Part shown: piece by piece, positions 6,709-17,635 of the stretch
How positions within the stretch are numbered: the stretch's first letter is position 1
How the letters are laid out: each line of letters opens with the position of its first letter
NCBI GenBank assembly: GCA_947567425.1
Contig: CANOLV010000002.1
Coordinates: forward strand, 62,001 to 126,000
Origin: an uncultured Porphyromonadaceae bacterium
GTDB taxonomy: Bacteria > Bacteroidota > Bacteroidia > Bacteroidales > Muribaculaceae
Reading direction: 5' to 3'
Length of the DNA stretch: 64,000 nucleotides
Position numbers and translations under genes: made by a program
The notes under the pieces: model-generated
What the model was told of the DNA's origin: nothing
Databases searched by the model: none
What the model saw: the letters and a program-made list of their open reading frames with translations, nothing else

Positions 6709-8793
6709 ATGAAGAAAGAAAATAGAAGCCGAATCCTGCTACGATACTCAGTGGTCATAGGACTGATGTTCGCTTTCGCGGGCTGGGTGACCTACAAAGC
6801 CCTTGACAACAGCGTGCTGTCAGCCAACAAATGGAATGAAAAAGCCATGTCGGAGCTGTCGAAAGTAGTCGTCGTAAAACCTGAACGCGGCAACATACTG
6901 TCGAACAACGGACAGATTCTGGCCACCAACCTATGCTACTACAACATACGCATCGACTTCCGGTGCGAGCGATTCCTCGAAGGACGCTACCTGCTCGCAG
7001 TCGACAGCATAGCCGACAGTCTGGCAATGCACTTCCCCATACGCGATGCCAAAGGGTGGAAAAAGCGACTTATGGAGCCTATGAAGCTGGAAAAAAAGAA
7101 ACGCCCCAGAAGCTTCAAACTGCTGGGCAATCTTTCATACGAGCAATATCAGCTTCTTAAGACTTTTCCCTTCTTCAAAATCAAGAATCCAAACAAAAAC
7201 GGACTTATAAAGGAGGCCATCATGCGCCGTGTCAATCCATACGGAGCCATGGCCAGACGAAGCATCGGAGGAGTAGGCATAGACTCGGTGACAGGTGAGA
7301 TCCACGGCATCTCCGGGCTCGAACGAGCACTCGACACCCTTCTCTATGGAAAGCCCGGCATAGCCAAGAAGGTACCGCTGACAAAGGACATCGTCAACTG
7401 GACCGACATACCTCCCATGCCCGGCTACAACATAAAGACCACAATAGACATCAAAATGCAGGACATTGTGGAAAACGAGCTGAACAACATACTCGTCGAC
7501 TGCGATGCCGACTGGGGTGTGGCCGTCCTGATGGAGGTCAAGACAGGCAACATCAAAGCCATCTCAAATCTTGAAAAAAGTCCGAACAGCAACGAGTACA
7601 TCGAGGGAATGAACCGCGCCGTGCTCGGCTATGAGCCTGGCTCAGTGGTAAAGACCCTGTCAATGATGATAGCCCTCGACGACGGAATAGTCAAAGATGT
7701 CGAACAGATCATTCCCACCGGCAGGGCATTTCCATACGCCGGCGGACGGCCCATCACCGACTCCCACTCCACCGTGGCAATGCCCGTCCGCGAGGTCATC
7801 GAGCGCTCGTCCAACATCGGTATGGCTAAAATCATCACGTCAAAATACGGAGAAAACCCCGGAGCTTTCTATTCACGACTGAAGAATCTCGGATTTCTCG
7901 ACCCGATGAACACCGGTATAGCAGGCGAACGCCCTCCCCGCATAGACAGCGTGCCGAGCAACAGAGGCGGCCGTATAGCACTGTCAAGAATGTGCTACGG
8001 ATACACCACAGAGATTCCACCCATCTACACACTGTCGATATACAATGCCATAGCAAACGACGGAGTCTACGTGCGCCCGCGACTGGTAGAACAGCTGCTG
8101 TCGGAGACCGTCGACTCAGTTTTGCCGATAAGCTACATGGGCAACGGAAGGGCATGTACTCCCAAAACTGCTGAACTGATGCGAATGATGCTGACAAACG
8201 TGGTGTGGGGCGACCACGGCACCGGAAAAATGCTGCGCAACGATAAAGTGCGCATAGCCGGAAAGACAGGCACATGCTACATGATCGAGAACGGAGCCTA
8301 CAACACGGGTAAAAAACGCCTGGCATTCTGCGGATTTTTCCCCGCAGAGAATCCTCTCTACTCATGCGTGGTGCTGACATGCCGTCCGCGCCAGAACAGA
8401 TTCGGGGCCGCCAGCACCAGCGGCACGGTGCTGAAAAACATAGCCCTTAAAATGTATTCACGCGGAATGCTCGACAATAATTCCGATTATCACACCGACG
8501 CTCCCGACAAAGTGACTCCCCCCACGATGTATGCCTCATCTGACAATAAGATCAACCGTCTGCGCACCGACTACAGCATAGACCGCGTAAAGCACTATGT
8601 CAACCACCACAAGGCATCAGACGGTCATGTACCCTCAGTCATAGGCTATAATCTGCGCGACGCCATCAACAAACTGGAGAACATGGGCATCGACGTGACC
8701 TTTTCAGGGTCCGGCTACGTAGTGGCCCAGTCGCTGCAGGCCGGTACACGCGCATCAAAAGCCACAAAAATACATCTCACTCTAAAACAATAA
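6709..8793 (+). CDS. ftsI: Septal peptidoglycan transpeptidase FtsI (class B PBP) with PASTA domain
   Basis: 694 residues. An N-terminal helix (about 11-27) anchors it in the inner membrane. A pedestal region follows (PERGNILSNNG at about 58). The transpeptidase domain has all three active-site motifs: SVVK (Ser312-Lys315, in YEPGSVVKT), SSN (367-369) and KTG (519-521). The enzyme crosslinks stem peptides at the septum, partnered with FtsW. The last about 60 residues form one PASTA domain (VPSVIGYNLRDAINKLENMG), as in SpoVD-type proteins and longer than E. coli FtsI. It lies between ftsL and murE with 15- and 25-base gaps, so it is cotranscribed. Confidence 0.96.
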   Translation: MKKENRSRILLRYSVVIGLMFAFAGWVTYKALDNSVLSANKWNEKAMSELSKVVVVKPERGNILSNNGQILATNLCYYNIRIDFRCERFLEGRYLLAVDSIADSLAMHFPIRDAKGWKKRLMEPMKLEKKKRPRSFKLLGNLSYEQYQLLKTFPFFKIKNPNKNGLIKEAIMRRVNPYGAMARRSIGGVGIDSVTGEIHGISGLERALDTLLYGKPGIAKKVPLTKDIVNWTDIPPMPGYNIKTTIDIKMQDIVENELNNILVDCDADWGVAVLMEVKTGNIKAISNLEKSPNSNEYIEGMNRAVLGYEPGSVVKTLSMMIALDDGIVKDVEQIIPTGRAFPYAGGRPITDSHSTVAMPVREVIERSSNIGMAKIITSKYGENPGAFYSRLKNLGFLDPMNTGIAGERPPRIDSVPSNRGGRIALSRMCYGYTTEIPPIYTLSIYNAIANDGVYVRPRLVEQLLSETVDSVLPISYMGNGRACTPKTAELMRMMLTNVVWGDHGTGKMLRNDKVRIAGKTGTCYMIENGAYNTGKKRLAFCGFFPAENPLYSCVVLTCRPRQNRFGAASTSGTVLKNIALKMYSRGMLDNNSDYHTDAPDKVTPPTMYASSDNKINRLRTDYSIDRVKHYVNHHKASDGHVPSVIGYNLRDAINKLENMGIDVTFSGSGYVVAQSLQAGTRASKATKIHLTLKQ

Positions 8794-8818
8794 CATAACA
8801 ACATAAGAGGAACAATTT

Positions 8819-10276
8819 ATGAAATCCCTTTCCCAACTGCTTTCAGCAATACCTGTTCTCGAAATAATAGGTTCGACCAACAAGATAATCACAAAGCTTG
8901 TCAGCGACTCGCGCAAGGTGTCGACAGGCTCAATGTTCGTAGCCGTAAGAGGCACCCAAGTAGACGGCCACAGCTTCATCCCTGTGCTTCAGTACAGCGG
9001 AGTGGCAGCTATCGTATGCGAAGAATTTCCCGAATTTCTTGAATCGTCAATAACATACATAAAAGTATCAAATTCGGCTGTAGCCCTCGGATTCCTGGCA
9101 TCGGAATGGTATGACAATCCATCGCGCAAACTTAAGCTCGTAGGCGTCACCGGCACCAACGGCAAGACCACCACGGCGACCCTCATATATGAGATGGCAC
9201 GCCTGATGGGATATAAGGCCGGTCTGCTCTCCACCGTGTGCAATTACGTGGACGATGAAGCCGTGCCCACCAATCAGACCACACCTGATCCGCTGACACT
9301 CAACGAACTGCTTCACCGCATGGTAGAGAAAGGATGCCGCTACGCATCGATGGAGGTCAGCTCACACGCCGCCCACCAGCACCGCATAGCCGGACTTCAC
9401 TTCACCGGTGCGCTCTTCTCCAACCTGACACGCGACCACCTCGACTATCATAAGACGGTCGAGGCATACCTGGCGGCCAAAAAATCGTTCTTTGACGGAC
9501 TTCCATCGGCAGCCTTCGCGCTCACAAACATCGACGACAAGAACGGCATGGTAATGCTGCAGAACACCGATGCCAAAAAGTACACCTATTCGCTCCGCAC
9601 CCAGGCCGACTTCATGGGACGCATGGTCGAGAGCCGTTTGGACGGAACGTCGATGACATTCAACGGACGCGAGGTGGAAGTGCTCTTCACCGGACGTTTC
9701 AACGCCTACAATCTGACCGCCGTCTATGGAGCATCGATCCTGCTGGGCTGGCCCACCGAACAGGTGCTGATCAATATGAGCCGGCTTGTACCGGTGGCAG
9801 GACGTTTCCAGGCTTTCCATTCGCCCAAGGGCTATACGGCCATTGTCGACTACGCCCACACACCTGACGCCGTAGTCAACGTGCTTCAGGCCATCAGGGA
9901 AGTGATCGGCAACCGCGGATCCATCATCACCGTGGTCGGTGCCGGCGGCAACCGCGACAAAGGCAAGCGCCCTATCATGGCCAAAGAAGCCTCGCTCAGG
10001 AGCGACAGGCTCATACTAACGTCGGACAATCCACGCGATGAAGATCCGGCTCTTATACTGCATGACATGGAAGAGGGTCTGGACATCGAAGGACGCAAAA
10101 AGACCCTCAGCATAGTAGACCGACGCGAGGCCATACGCACAGCCGCGGCTCTCGCCCAGCCGGGCGATGTAATCCTTATAGCAGGAAAGGGCCATGAGGA
10201 TTATCAGGAGGTCCATGGAGTGAAGCATCATTTCGACGACCGCGAAGTAGTGAAAGAAGTATTTGCAGAAGCATAG
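8819..10276 (+). CDS. murE: UDP-MurNAc-tripeptide synthetase MurE (meso-diaminopimelate type)
   Basis: 485 residues. It adds the third amino acid to UDP-MurNAc-L-Ala-D-Glu in the cytoplasm using ATP. The P-loop GTNGKTTTA is at 112-120. Next come the central ligase motifs ([24 protein letters not shown]) and the C-terminal DNPRDEDP block starting at about 403. DNPR is the signature of enzymes that choose meso-DAP over lysine, so the wall peptide should contain mDAP. The ATG at 8819 follows an AGAGGAAC ribosome-binding-like stretch. It sits in the normal cluster order, ftsI-murE-mraY. Confidence 0.97.
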   Translation: MKSLSQLLSAIPVLEIIGSTNKIITKLVSDSRKVSTGSMFVAVRGTQVDGHSFIPVLQYSGVAAIVCEEFPEFLESSITYIKVSNSAVALGFLASEWYDNPSRKLKLVGVTGTNGKTTTATLIYEMARLMGYKAGLLSTVCNYVDDEAVPTNQTTPDPLTLNELLHRMVEKGCRYASMEVSSHAAHQHRIAGLHFTGALFSNLTRDHLDYHKTVEAYLAAKKSFFDGLPSAAFALTNIDDKNGMVMLQNTDAKKYTYSLRTQADFMGRMVESRLDGTSMTFNGREVEVLFTGRFNAYNLTAVYGASILLGWPTEQVLINMSRLVPVAGRFQAFHSPKGYTAIVDYAHTPDAVVNVLQAIREVIGNRGSIITVVGAGGNRDKGKRPIMAKEASLRSDRLILTSDNPRDEDPALILHDMEEGLDIEGRKKTLSIVDRREAIRTAAALAQPGDVILIAGKGHEDYQEVHGVKHHFDDREVVKEVFAEA

Positions 10277-10316
10277 ACTTTAATCAACGTAAAAATAACC
10301 ACATTGAGCCAAACTC

Positions 10317-11576
10317 ATGTTCTACTATCTATTTAAGCTGTTAGGCGACGCATCAATCCCCGGGGCCAGACTGATGGACTACATCACTTTCCGCTCCGGA
10401 GCCGCTTTCGTATTGTCGCTCATCGTCGCCATATTCATAGGACGCAGAATCATCGACCGCCTGCAGCTCGGACAGGTCGGTGAGATAATACGCGACCTCG
10501 GACTCGAAGGTCAGATGAAAAAGACCGGAACACCTACCATGGGGGGAATCATAATCATAATATCCATACTGATCCCATGCTTGCTCATAGGCAATCTGTC
10601 GAACGTGTACATGCTACTTATGATAGTGGCTACCCTATGGCTCGGCACTTTGGGATTTCTTGACGACTACATCAAGGTGCACCGCCACGACAAAGACGGA
10701 CTTAAGGGTAAGTTTAAGGTAATCGGTCAGGTGGGTCTCGGTCTTATTGTAGGATTGACCATGCTTTTAAGTCCGGCCATAACCACGCGTCAGAACATAG
10801 AAGTGGCCGCACCTGAAGGCGACGAGGTGACCATCATATACCAGACCGAGGACACCAAATCGGCCACAACCACAATCCCGTTTGTCAAAAACCACAATTT
10901 CGACTACAGTTCACTGTCGAAATGGATGGGAAAATACGCATCCACCGGCGGATGGATCATATTCATCCTTGTAGTGATATTTCTGGTGACGGCCACGTCC
11001 AACGGTGCCAATCTGACCGACGGTCTTGACGGCCTCGCCACAGGAACTTCGGCTATAATAGGCGCGGCTCTGGCCGTAATGGCGTATCTCGGAGGAAATA
11101 TAATCTACTCCTCGTACCTCAACATCATGTACATACCGGGGTCAGAAGAACTTGTGGTCTACATGTCGGCGTTCATAGGGGCGCTTGTCGGATTCCTGTG
11201 GTACAATGCCTACCCCGCACAGGTGTTCATGGGCGACACCGGAAGTCTGACCATAGGCGGCATAATAGCCGTATTCGCCATACTTATACGCAAGGAACTG
11301 CTGTTGCCGATCCTATGCGCCATCTTCTATATCGAGGACCTTTCGGTCATCATACAGGTGGCATATTTCAAGATAACCAAACGCCGGTACGGAGCCGGCC
11401 GACGCATATTTAAGATGACCCCTCTCCACCACCACTATCAGAAGCCGGCAGGCACTATGGAAGCGCTCATACAGCGCCCGTATGCGGCCATTCCGGAATC
11501 CAAGATTGTAGTAAGATTCTGGATCGTAGGGCTAATTCTCGCAGTGGTGACTTTCGTCACTCTTAAAATCAGATAA
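10317..11576 (+). CDS. mraY: Phospho-MurNAc-pentapeptide transferase MraY
   Basis: 419 residues, about 60 longer than the E. coli enzyme. It makes lipid I by moving phospho-MurNAc-pentapeptide to undecaprenyl phosphate at the inner membrane. About ten membrane helices are visible. Signature motifs: [11 protein letters not shown] (Asp116-Asp117), [25 protein letters not shown] and the C-terminal PLHHHYQ. The extra length is mainly a polar segment after helix four (about residues 158-205, [15 protein letters not shown]...), a longer loop that I recall from other Bacteroidetes MraY proteins. Forty bases separate it from murE, 15 from murD. Confidence 0.97.
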   Translation: MFYYLFKLLGDASIPGARLMDYITFRSGAAFVLSLIVAIFIGRRIIDRLQLGQVGEIIRDLGLEGQMKKTGTPTMGGIIIIISILIPCLLIGNLSNVYMLLMIVATLWLGTLGFLDDYIKVHRHDKDGLKGKFKVIGQVGLGLIVGLTMLLSPAITTRQNIEVAAPEGDEVTIIYQTEDTKSATTTIPFVKNHNFDYSSLSKWMGKYASTGGWIIFILVVIFLVTATSNGANLTDGLDGLATGTSAIIGAALAVMAYLGGNIIYSSYLNIMYIPGSEELVVYMSAFIGALVGFLWYNAYPAQVFMGDTGSLTIGGIIAVFAILIRKELLLPILCAIFYIEDLSVIIQVAYFKITKRRYGAGRRIFKMTPLHHHYQKPAGTMEALIQRPYAAIPESKIVVRFWIVGLILAVVTFVTLKIR

Positions 11577-11591
11577 AAAGAATACCTTATT

Positions 11592-12944
11592 ATGGATAAA
11601 AAAAGAATAGTAATACTCGGTGGAGGTGAAAGCGGCGTAGGCGCCGCCATACTTGCCAAAGACAAAGGCATGGACGTATATCTATCTGACTTCGGAACTA
11701 TACCGCAGAAATATATCGATGTGCTTGAATCCGAACATATACCCTATGAACAAGGTGGCCACACGGAAGATCTGATTCTGAACGCCGACGAAGTGATAAA
11801 AAGCCCGGGGATAGCCCCGACGGCTCCCATAATGGTCAAAGTGGCCCAAAAAGGGATTCCTGTAATATCGGAAATAGAATTTGCCGGCCGATACACAAAA
11901 GCCAAGATGGTGTGCATCACCGGAAGCAACGGCAAGACCACCACTACCCTGCTCACTTACCATATACTTAAAAATGCAGGCATCGACGTAGGGCTGGCCG
12001 GAAATGTAGGTAAAAGTCTGGCACTTCAGGTGGCACGCGACCCGCATGACGTGTTCGTCATCGAACTCAGCAGTTTTCAGCTCGAAAACATGTATGACTT
12101 CAAGGCCAATATAGCCGTCATGCTCAACATCACCCCCGACCACATGGACCGCTACGAATATAAGATGCAGAACTACGTCAACGCCAAATTCCGCATCATA
12201 CGCAACCAGACCACCGAAGATGCATTCATATTCTGGCAGGACGATCCTGTGATTCAGGAACAGCTCCGCAGAATCAGGACCGAGGCCCGTCTGTATCCAT
12301 TCAGCGACCACATGGAAGCAAACGCCGACGCATACGTGGACATGAACGACCAATTGGTGTTCAACACCCCCCATACGTCGCTGACACTGCCACGTAAGGA
12401 CCTGTCGCTCCACGGACTGCACAATCTCTACAACTCCATGGCCGCCGGACTGTCGGCATGCCTGCTCGACATAAAGAAAGAAGACATCCGCAAGGCCCTT
12501 GAAAATTTCGAAGGGGTGGAACACCGCCTCGAACCTGTGGACACCATCGACGGCGTACGCTACATCAACGACTCCAAGGCTACCAATGTAAACTCATGCT
12601 GGTATGCCCTAGAAAGCATGCCTGAAAGCGGCATTGTGCTTATTCTCGGAGGTAAGGATAAAGGCAACGACTATACTGAAATCGAACAGCTCGTCAGACA
12701 GAAAGTAAAGGCTATCGTATGTATGGGCAAGGACAATGCCAAACTCCTCGACTTTTTCTCCGGCAAAGTGCCGGCCATCTACGACACCCACTCGATCGAA
12801 GAGGCTGTCGAGACATGCCATAGAGTCTCTACCGCAGGCGACACCGTATTGTTGTCGCCGTGCTGCGCCAGCTTCGATCTGTTCAAAAGCTACGAAGACC
12901 GCGGCGAACAATTCAAAAACACAGTGAGGAAACTAAAAAAGTAA
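11592..12944 (+). CDS. murD: UDP-MurNAc-L-alanine:D-glutamate ligase MurD
   Basis: 450 residues, typical length. It adds D-Glu to UDP-MurNAc-L-Ala with ATP. The N-terminal Rossmann-like GGGESGVGAA loop (about 10-19) binds the uridine nucleotide. The P-loop GSNGKTTTT starts at residue 111. NITPDHMDRY (about 177-186) and the C-terminal NDSKATN block follow. It starts 15 bases after mraY and ends 6 bases before ftsW, so it is embedded in one transcript. Confidence 0.97.
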   Translation: MDKKRIVILGGGESGVGAAILAKDKGMDVYLSDFGTIPQKYIDVLESEHIPYEQGGHTEDLILNADEVIKSPGIAPTAPIMVKVAQKGIPVISEIEFAGRYTKAKMVCITGSNGKTTTTLLTYHILKNAGIDVGLAGNVGKSLALQVARDPHDVFVIELSSFQLENMYDFKANIAVMLNITPDHMDRYEYKMQNYVNAKFRIIRNQTTEDAFIFWQDDPVIQEQLRRIRTEARLYPFSDHMEANADAYVDMNDQLVFNTPHTSLTLPRKDLSLHGLHNLYNSMAAGLSACLLDIKKEDIRKALENFEGVEHRLEPVDTIDGVRYINDSKATNVNSCWYALESMPESGIVLILGGKDKGNDYTEIEQLVRQKVKAIVCMGKDNAKLLDFFSGKVPAIYDTHSIEEAVETCHRVSTAGDTVLLSPCCASFDLFKSYEDRGEQFKNTVRKLKK

Positions 12945-12950
12945 ACCTTT

Positions 12951-14258
12951 ATGTCAATGAATGAAGCAACTGCCACCCTAAACGGAGGCACGATAGCCAT
13001 GGACAATCCACTGACCGAGGCCAAGGCCACAGTCAGACGCCACGGCGACAGATCCATATGGGGCATATTCATAGCGCTTTGCCTCATATCCATCATAGAA
13101 TTATACAGCGCATCAAGCCGCGAAGTGGCGTCGGCCGGCATCTACGGTCCCATATTGAGACACATGGCCATGCTGGCGGCCGGTGTAGGCATAGTCTGGT
13201 CGCTTGAAAAGATCCACTACAAGAGGTTCTTCGGCTTAGCCTACATATTCTCGTTCATCAGCTTCGTGATGATGATATACGTGATGTTTTTCGGCGACAT
13301 AATCAACGGAGCACGCCGAAGCTTCACCATGTGCGGCGTGTCGATCCAGCCGTCTGAGTTTCTAAAAATATCAGCGGTATTTCTCATAGCACGCGTGATG
13401 ACGTACTCCCAAAAGACCAAAATAAGAGGTGTAGAGAACCGTGGATTGATCATATCGGCGCTGGTGGTGCTTCTGTTCGGTGCCATACTCTATCCGCAAG
13501 GACTCACCAACACCATACTGCTGATGGGAATATCGGCGGCTATGATGCTAATCGGCGGAACTGAGATAAAAAAATGGATATGCGTGCTGCTTATCTACGC
13601 ATGTCTGGGAGCCGGAGCGCATTTCGGAAAGAAATTATATAAGTCGCAAATAGCCGGCACCAATACAGAACAGGTCATCGACCGCACCGATCTTAGAAAT
13701 GACCGAATGAAAGCCTACAATCCGTTCAGGCCTAAATACAACGACGAGATCAACGCCCAGAACCGTCAGGAAATGTACTCATACATGGCACAGGCCAACG
13801 GCGGCCTCATAGGGGTGTTTCCCGGTAATTCGCGTGAGACGGCACGCCTGCCGCTTGCATTCTCCGACTATATATACGCCATCATCATCGAAGACCTCGG
13901 CTTTATAGGCGGATTCCTGCTTATGTCGCTATATCTGTGCCTGCTGATACGTGCGTTGCAGATAGCGCGTAAGTGCCACAGGGCATTCCCAGTGCTGTTA
14001 GTCATGGGAATGGCTATAATGGTGGTGCTCCAGGCCTTGTTCCACATGGCCATCACCACAGGTGCTTTCCCTGTGTCAGGGCAACCGTTGCCTCTGATAT
14101 CCAAAGGAGGAACTTCAATATTGATAACGTCAATAGCGTTTGGAGCCATGCTGAGCGTCAGCCGCTCAGCCGTACAGAACGGAACACGTCAGGAGGTAAA
14201 AGAAGAACTTAAAGAACTTCCTGAAGAACTCAGGGCCGACAATCCCGTACAACTTTGA
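12951..14258 (+). CDS. ftsW: Septal peptidoglycan glycosyltransferase FtsW (SEDS family)
   Basis: 435 residues with about ten transmembrane helices. SEDS proteins polymerise glycan strands from lipid II; FtsW acts at the septum with FtsI. Signatures: GARRSF followed by SIQPSEFLKIS (about 120-145), a large periplasmic loop rich in polar residues (about 230-290, holding NDRMKAYNPF and NGGLIGVFPGNS), and GQPLPLISKGGTSI near residue 380. The polar N-terminal 30 residues are cytoplasmic. It follows murD after 6 bases. RodA is the paralog to exclude; cluster position favours FtsW. Confidence 0.95.
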   Translation: MSMNEATATLNGGTIAMDNPLTEAKATVRRHGDRSIWGIFIALCLISIIELYSASSREVASAGIYGPILRHMAMLAAGVGIVWSLEKIHYKRFFGLAYIFSFISFVMMIYVMFFGDIINGARRSFTMCGVSIQPSEFLKISAVFLIARVMTYSQKTKIRGVENRGLIISALVVLLFGAILYPQGLTNTILLMGISAAMMLIGGTEIKKWICVLLIYACLGAGAHFGKKLYKSQIAGTNTEQVIDRTDLRNDRMKAYNPFRPKYNDEINAQNRQEMYSYMAQANGGLIGVFPGNSRETARLPLAFSDYIYAIIIEDLGFIGGFLLMSLYLCLLIRALQIARKCHRAFPVLLVMGMAIMVVLQALFHMAITTGAFPVSGQPLPLISKGGTSILITSIAFGAMLSVSRSAVQNGTRQEVKEELKELPEELRADNPVQL

Positions 14259-14271
14259 AACAGATAGAGGA

Positions 14272-15384
14272 ATGGAACAAAAACACTACAATATACTCAT
14301 AAGCGGCGGAGGCACGGGAGGCCATATTTTCCCGGCACTCTCCATAGCCAACGCCCTGCGCCGGCGCGACCCTAAGGCCAACATACTTTTTGTCGGAGCC
14401 GAAGGACGTATGGAGATGGACAGAGTCCCCGCAGCCGGCTACGAGATAAAAGGCTTACCCGTATGCGGATTTAACCGTAAAAATCTGTTCAGCAACATAA
14501 AAGTGCTCTTTAAACTGTGGAAGAGCATGCGACTGGCCAAAAAGATACTACGTGAATTCAGACCGGACATAGCCATAGGCGTCGGTGGATATGCAAGCGG
14601 TCCGATGCTCAAGGAAGCGCAGAAACATGGCATCCCTACCCTGATTCAGGAACAGAACTCATACGCCGGCGTGACCAACAAGCTTCTGGCTAAAAAAGCC
14701 GACGCCATATGCGTGGCTTACAACGATATGGAGCGTTTCTTCCCGGCAGACAAGATTATACTCACAGGAAATCCCGTAAGAGCCGACATTCTTGAATCCA
14801 CAGTAAGCAAAGACGACGCCCGCAAGGAACTCGGACTTCCATCCGGCAAAAAAATCATTCTCGTAGTGGGTGGAAGCCTCGGAGCACGCACGATCAACGA
14901 GAGTATAGCCACGGCATTCGACGACATTGAAAAGGCCGAAGGATTCGTACTTTGGCAGACCGGTAAATTATATGCCGAGGAATCTCTTCGAATAGCGGAA
15001 AAGCATCCTGACGCAGTAAAAGCGATGCCTTTCATCTCGCGTATGGATCTGGCATACCGCGCCGCCGACATCGTGGTCTCACGAGCAGGAGCAGGTACTA
15101 TCTCAGAGCTCCAGCTGTTAGGAAAACCGTCGATATTGATCCCATCTCCAAACGTAGCCGAGGACCATCAGAGAAAGAATGCCGAAGCCCTCGCCAAACG
15201 CGATGCCGCAGTGATGATACTTGATGCCGACGCACGTGGATCGCTCTCAAAAGAGCTTACCGCATTGATGGCCGACGAAGAAAAGTGCCGCGCTTTGTCG
15301 GAAAATGCATCTGCCATGGCACTGCGCTCCTCCGACAAAAAGATAACGGATAAGATCTATCAAATTCTACAGAAAAATGCCTAA
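14272..15384 (+). CDS. murG: Lipid II synthase MurG
   Basis: 370 residues, GT28 fold. It transfers GlcNAc from UDP-GlcNAc to lipid I on the cytoplasmic face of the membrane. The N-terminal GGGTGGHIFPALSIA loop starts at residue 12. The acceptor-side GVGGYASGP and IQEQNSYAGVTNK follow, and the C-terminal half has VVGGSLGARTIN, SRAGAGTISEL and the AEDHQRKNAEAL nucleotide-binding block. The final 8 bases overlap murC (ATG inside ATGCCTAA), so translation of the two is coupled. Confidence 0.97.
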   Translation: MEQKHYNILISGGGTGGHIFPALSIANALRRRDPKANILFVGAEGRMEMDRVPAAGYEIKGLPVCGFNRKNLFSNIKVLFKLWKSMRLAKKILREFRPDIAIGVGGYASGPMLKEAQKHGIPTLIQEQNSYAGVTNKLLAKKADAICVAYNDMERFFPADKIILTGNPVRADILESTVSKDDARKELGLPSGKKIILVVGGSLGARTINESIATAFDDIEKAEGFVLWQTGKLYAEESLRIAEKHPDAVKAMPFISRMDLAYRAADIVVSRAGAGTISELQLLGKPSILIPSPNVAEDHQRKNAEALAKRDAAVMILDADARGSLSKELTALMADEEKCRALSENASAMALRSSDKKITDKIYQILQKNA

Positions 15385-16762
15385 GAATAAGATATATTTC
15401 GCAGGAGCTGGCGGTATAGGAATGGCCGCGCTCGAACGCTACTACCTTATGCAGGATGGCTTTAAGGTGGCGGGATATGACCGCACACCGACAGCCCTTA
15501 CCGATGCACTTATAAAGGAAGGTGTGGATATGACATTCGACGATTCCGCCGACGCCATTCCCGAAGAATTCAAAGACTGTCCGGAAGAAGTGCTGGTAGT
15601 TTACACTCCCGCCCTACCCGATTCCCATCCACAGCTGAAATATTTCCGCGACAACGGCTATGAAATGGTGAAGCGCGCCGCCGCGCTCGGCCATATATCA
15701 CGCAACTCAAAAAGCCTCTGTTTTGCCGGCACTCACGGAAAGACCACCACATCATCCATGGCGGCACATATACTTCACTCGTCGACCGTAGGATGCAATG
15801 CTTTTCTTGGCGGCGTATTGCGCAATTACGGGACTAACTTCCTGCTTGCACCCGACTCGCCGTTTACCGTAGTGGAGGCCGACGAATATGATCGGTCGTT
15901 CCACCATCTCACCCCCTACATAGCCGTAATAACCGCCACAGATCCTGACCACCTGGACATCTACGGCACCGAAGAAGCATATCTGGAAGGATTCGCACAC
16001 TTCACGGAACTTATCGTGCCGGGAGGAAAACTCATAATCCACGAAGGTCTTAAGCTTAAGCCACGTCCCGGAAAAGATGTGGAGGTCTACACCTATTCGC
16101 GCGACCACGGCGACTTTCATGCCGAAAATATACGCCGCAACGACGGACACATCACATTTGACCTTGTGATGCCCGACGGTATGATAAAAGACATCGAATT
16201 AGGCGTACCGGTAGAGATCAACATCGAGAACGCCATAGCGGCCATAGCGGCATGCCATCTTACCGGAGAAATGGATCCGGAATCCATGCGCCATGCCATG
16301 AAGACATTCATGGGACCCAAAAGGCGCTTTGAATTCTGGTTGAAAGAGGAATCGCCCGTCAGAGCCATAATCGACGACTATGCCCATCATCCCGACGAAC
16401 TGAAAGCTTCGATAATGTCGGTAAAATCCCTATATCCCGGACGAAAACTGACAGTGGCCTTCCAACCGCATCTTTACTCCCGGACCCGCGACTTCGCCCC
16501 CGAATTTGCCGAAGCACTGTCAATGGCCGACTCTGTAATACTGCTTGACATATATCCCGCACGCGAGGAACCGATACCCGAAGTCACCTCGAAAATCATT
16601 TTCGACAGAATAAACTGTGCCGATAAAACCATGATTGTTAAGCAGAATTTGATAGAAACAATAAAAAATAGTAACTTTGAAATCTTATTGACTGCAGGAG
16701 CGGGAGATATCTGCGATTATCTTCCCGAAATAGTTAAGAATGCCGCAAATCCGAATAGATGA
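15377..16762 (+). CDS. murC: UDP-MurNAc:L-alanine ligase MurC
   Basis: 461 residues. It attaches L-Ala to UDP-MurNAc, the first step of the stem peptide. GAGGIGMAALE is at about 10-20, the P-loop GTHGKTTTSS starts at 118, DPDHLDIYG lies near 195, and the C-terminal DDYAHHPDEL and QPHLYSRTRDF blocks are typical. Mpl, the recycling paralog, is a close alternative, since the sequence has Mpl-like features such as EADEYDRSFHHL. Its place between murG and ftsQ supports MurC. It overlaps murG by 8 bases and ftsQ by 4. Confidence 0.9.
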   Translation: MPKNKIYFAGAGGIGMAALERYYLMQDGFKVAGYDRTPTALTDALIKEGVDMTFDDSADAIPEEFKDCPEEVLVVYTPALPDSHPQLKYFRDNGYEMVKRAAALGHISRNSKSLCFAGTHGKTTTSSMAAHILHSSTVGCNAFLGGVLRNYGTNFLLAPDSPFTVVEADEYDRSFHHLTPYIAVITATDPDHLDIYGTEEAYLEGFAHFTELIVPGGKLIIHEGLKLKPRPGKDVEVYTYSRDHGDFHAENIRRNDGHITFDLVMPDGMIKDIELGVPVEINIENAIAAIAACHLTGEMDPESMRHAMKTFMGPKRRFEFWLKEESPVRAIIDDYAHHPDELKASIMSVKSLYPGRKLTVAFQPHLYSRTRDFAPEFAEALSMADSVILLDIYPAREEPIPEVTSKIIFDRINCADKTMIVKQNLIETIKNSNFEILLTAGAGDICDYLPEIVKNAANPNR

Positions 16763-17592
16763 AAAGAGCTATTAGAATCATCGTGTCATTGGTGTTGTTG
16801 GCCTATATCGTCGTAGCCGTCTCATGGTCGCGAAATATGGCTTACAACAGGCTTTGCGGTGGCATAAGAATTGAAGTGTCCGATCCCGACAACTCGCGGT
16901 TCGTCACCTCGAAGGAGGTAGCCAACGAAATAAAACCTTTCACCCGCACCAGCGGCCGTGTACATCTGCACGAGATAAACACCGACAGCATAGAGAAGGC
17001 ACTCAACGGAATCGACAAAATCGAGCATGCCACATGCAAAGTGCTAACCGACGGATATGTCCAGATAGAAGTCACGCCGATGCGTCCGGTAGCCAGAGTG
17101 TTCGACCACGGCGATTCATACTATCTCAACAAAGACGGAAAGAAAATATCGGCAAACGCACGCTACCATGTGGACTGCCCGGTAATCTCCGGCAACTTCA
17201 ACGAGACATTCACACCGCAGCTTCTTCTGCCTGTAGTGTACCACATCGAGGCCGATTCAGCTCTGACATCGCTTGTCACCCACATAAAGGCCGACGGCCC
17301 GAACAGTGTGATTCTGGTGCCGCTCATACATGGACACGTCATAAATATAGGCGACGTGGACAACCTTAATGACAAGTTCTACAGGCTGAAACGTGCATAC
17401 AAAGAAATTTTACCTGTAAAAGGCTGGAACTTTTACGACACCATTTCTGTTAAATGGAATGGACAGATAGTGGCGACACGTCGTGTCAAAAAGCTTAACG
17501 AAGTCATAAGTGCTGTAGATTTTGAAGCCGAACAGGAGATTCCGGACATCGGCACAATGATGGTAGGCGACAGTGTAAAAACCCCTGATTAA
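16759..17592 (+). CDS. ftsQ: Cell division protein FtsQ
   Basis: 277 residues. One N-terminal transmembrane helix (about 5-22) is followed by a periplasmic POTRA-like region (about 36-105, opening FVTSKEVANEI) and a beta domain. FtsQ links FtsL/FtsB to the divisome. Sequence conservation is low in this family, so topology, length and the place between murC and ftsA carry the call. The ATG at 16759 overlaps the murC stop (ATGA), which indicates coupling. The C-terminus is acidic and polar. Confidence 0.9.
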   Translation: MKRAIRIIVSLVLLAYIVVAVSWSRNMAYNRLCGGIRIEVSDPDNSRFVTSKEVANEIKPFTRTSGRVHLHEINTDSIEKALNGIDKIEHATCKVLTDGYVQIEVTPMRPVARVFDHGDSYYLNKDGKKISANARYHVDCPVISGNFNETFTPQLLLPVVYHIEADSALTSLVTHIKADGPNSVILVPLIHGHVINIGDVDNLNDKFYRLKRAYKEILPVKGWNFYDTISVKWNGQIVATRRVKKLNEVISAVDFEAEQEIPDIGTMMVGDSVKTPD

Positions 17593-17635
17593 TTAATTTT
17601 AAGAACAATAACAATCATATATATTCCTTACGGTC

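Noticed and set aside
11682..12524. Long minus-strand open frame of 280 codons inside murD
   Set aside because: It is the antisense shadow of a highly conserved gene with GC-rich third positions. Its translation is rich in Val and His without domain signs.
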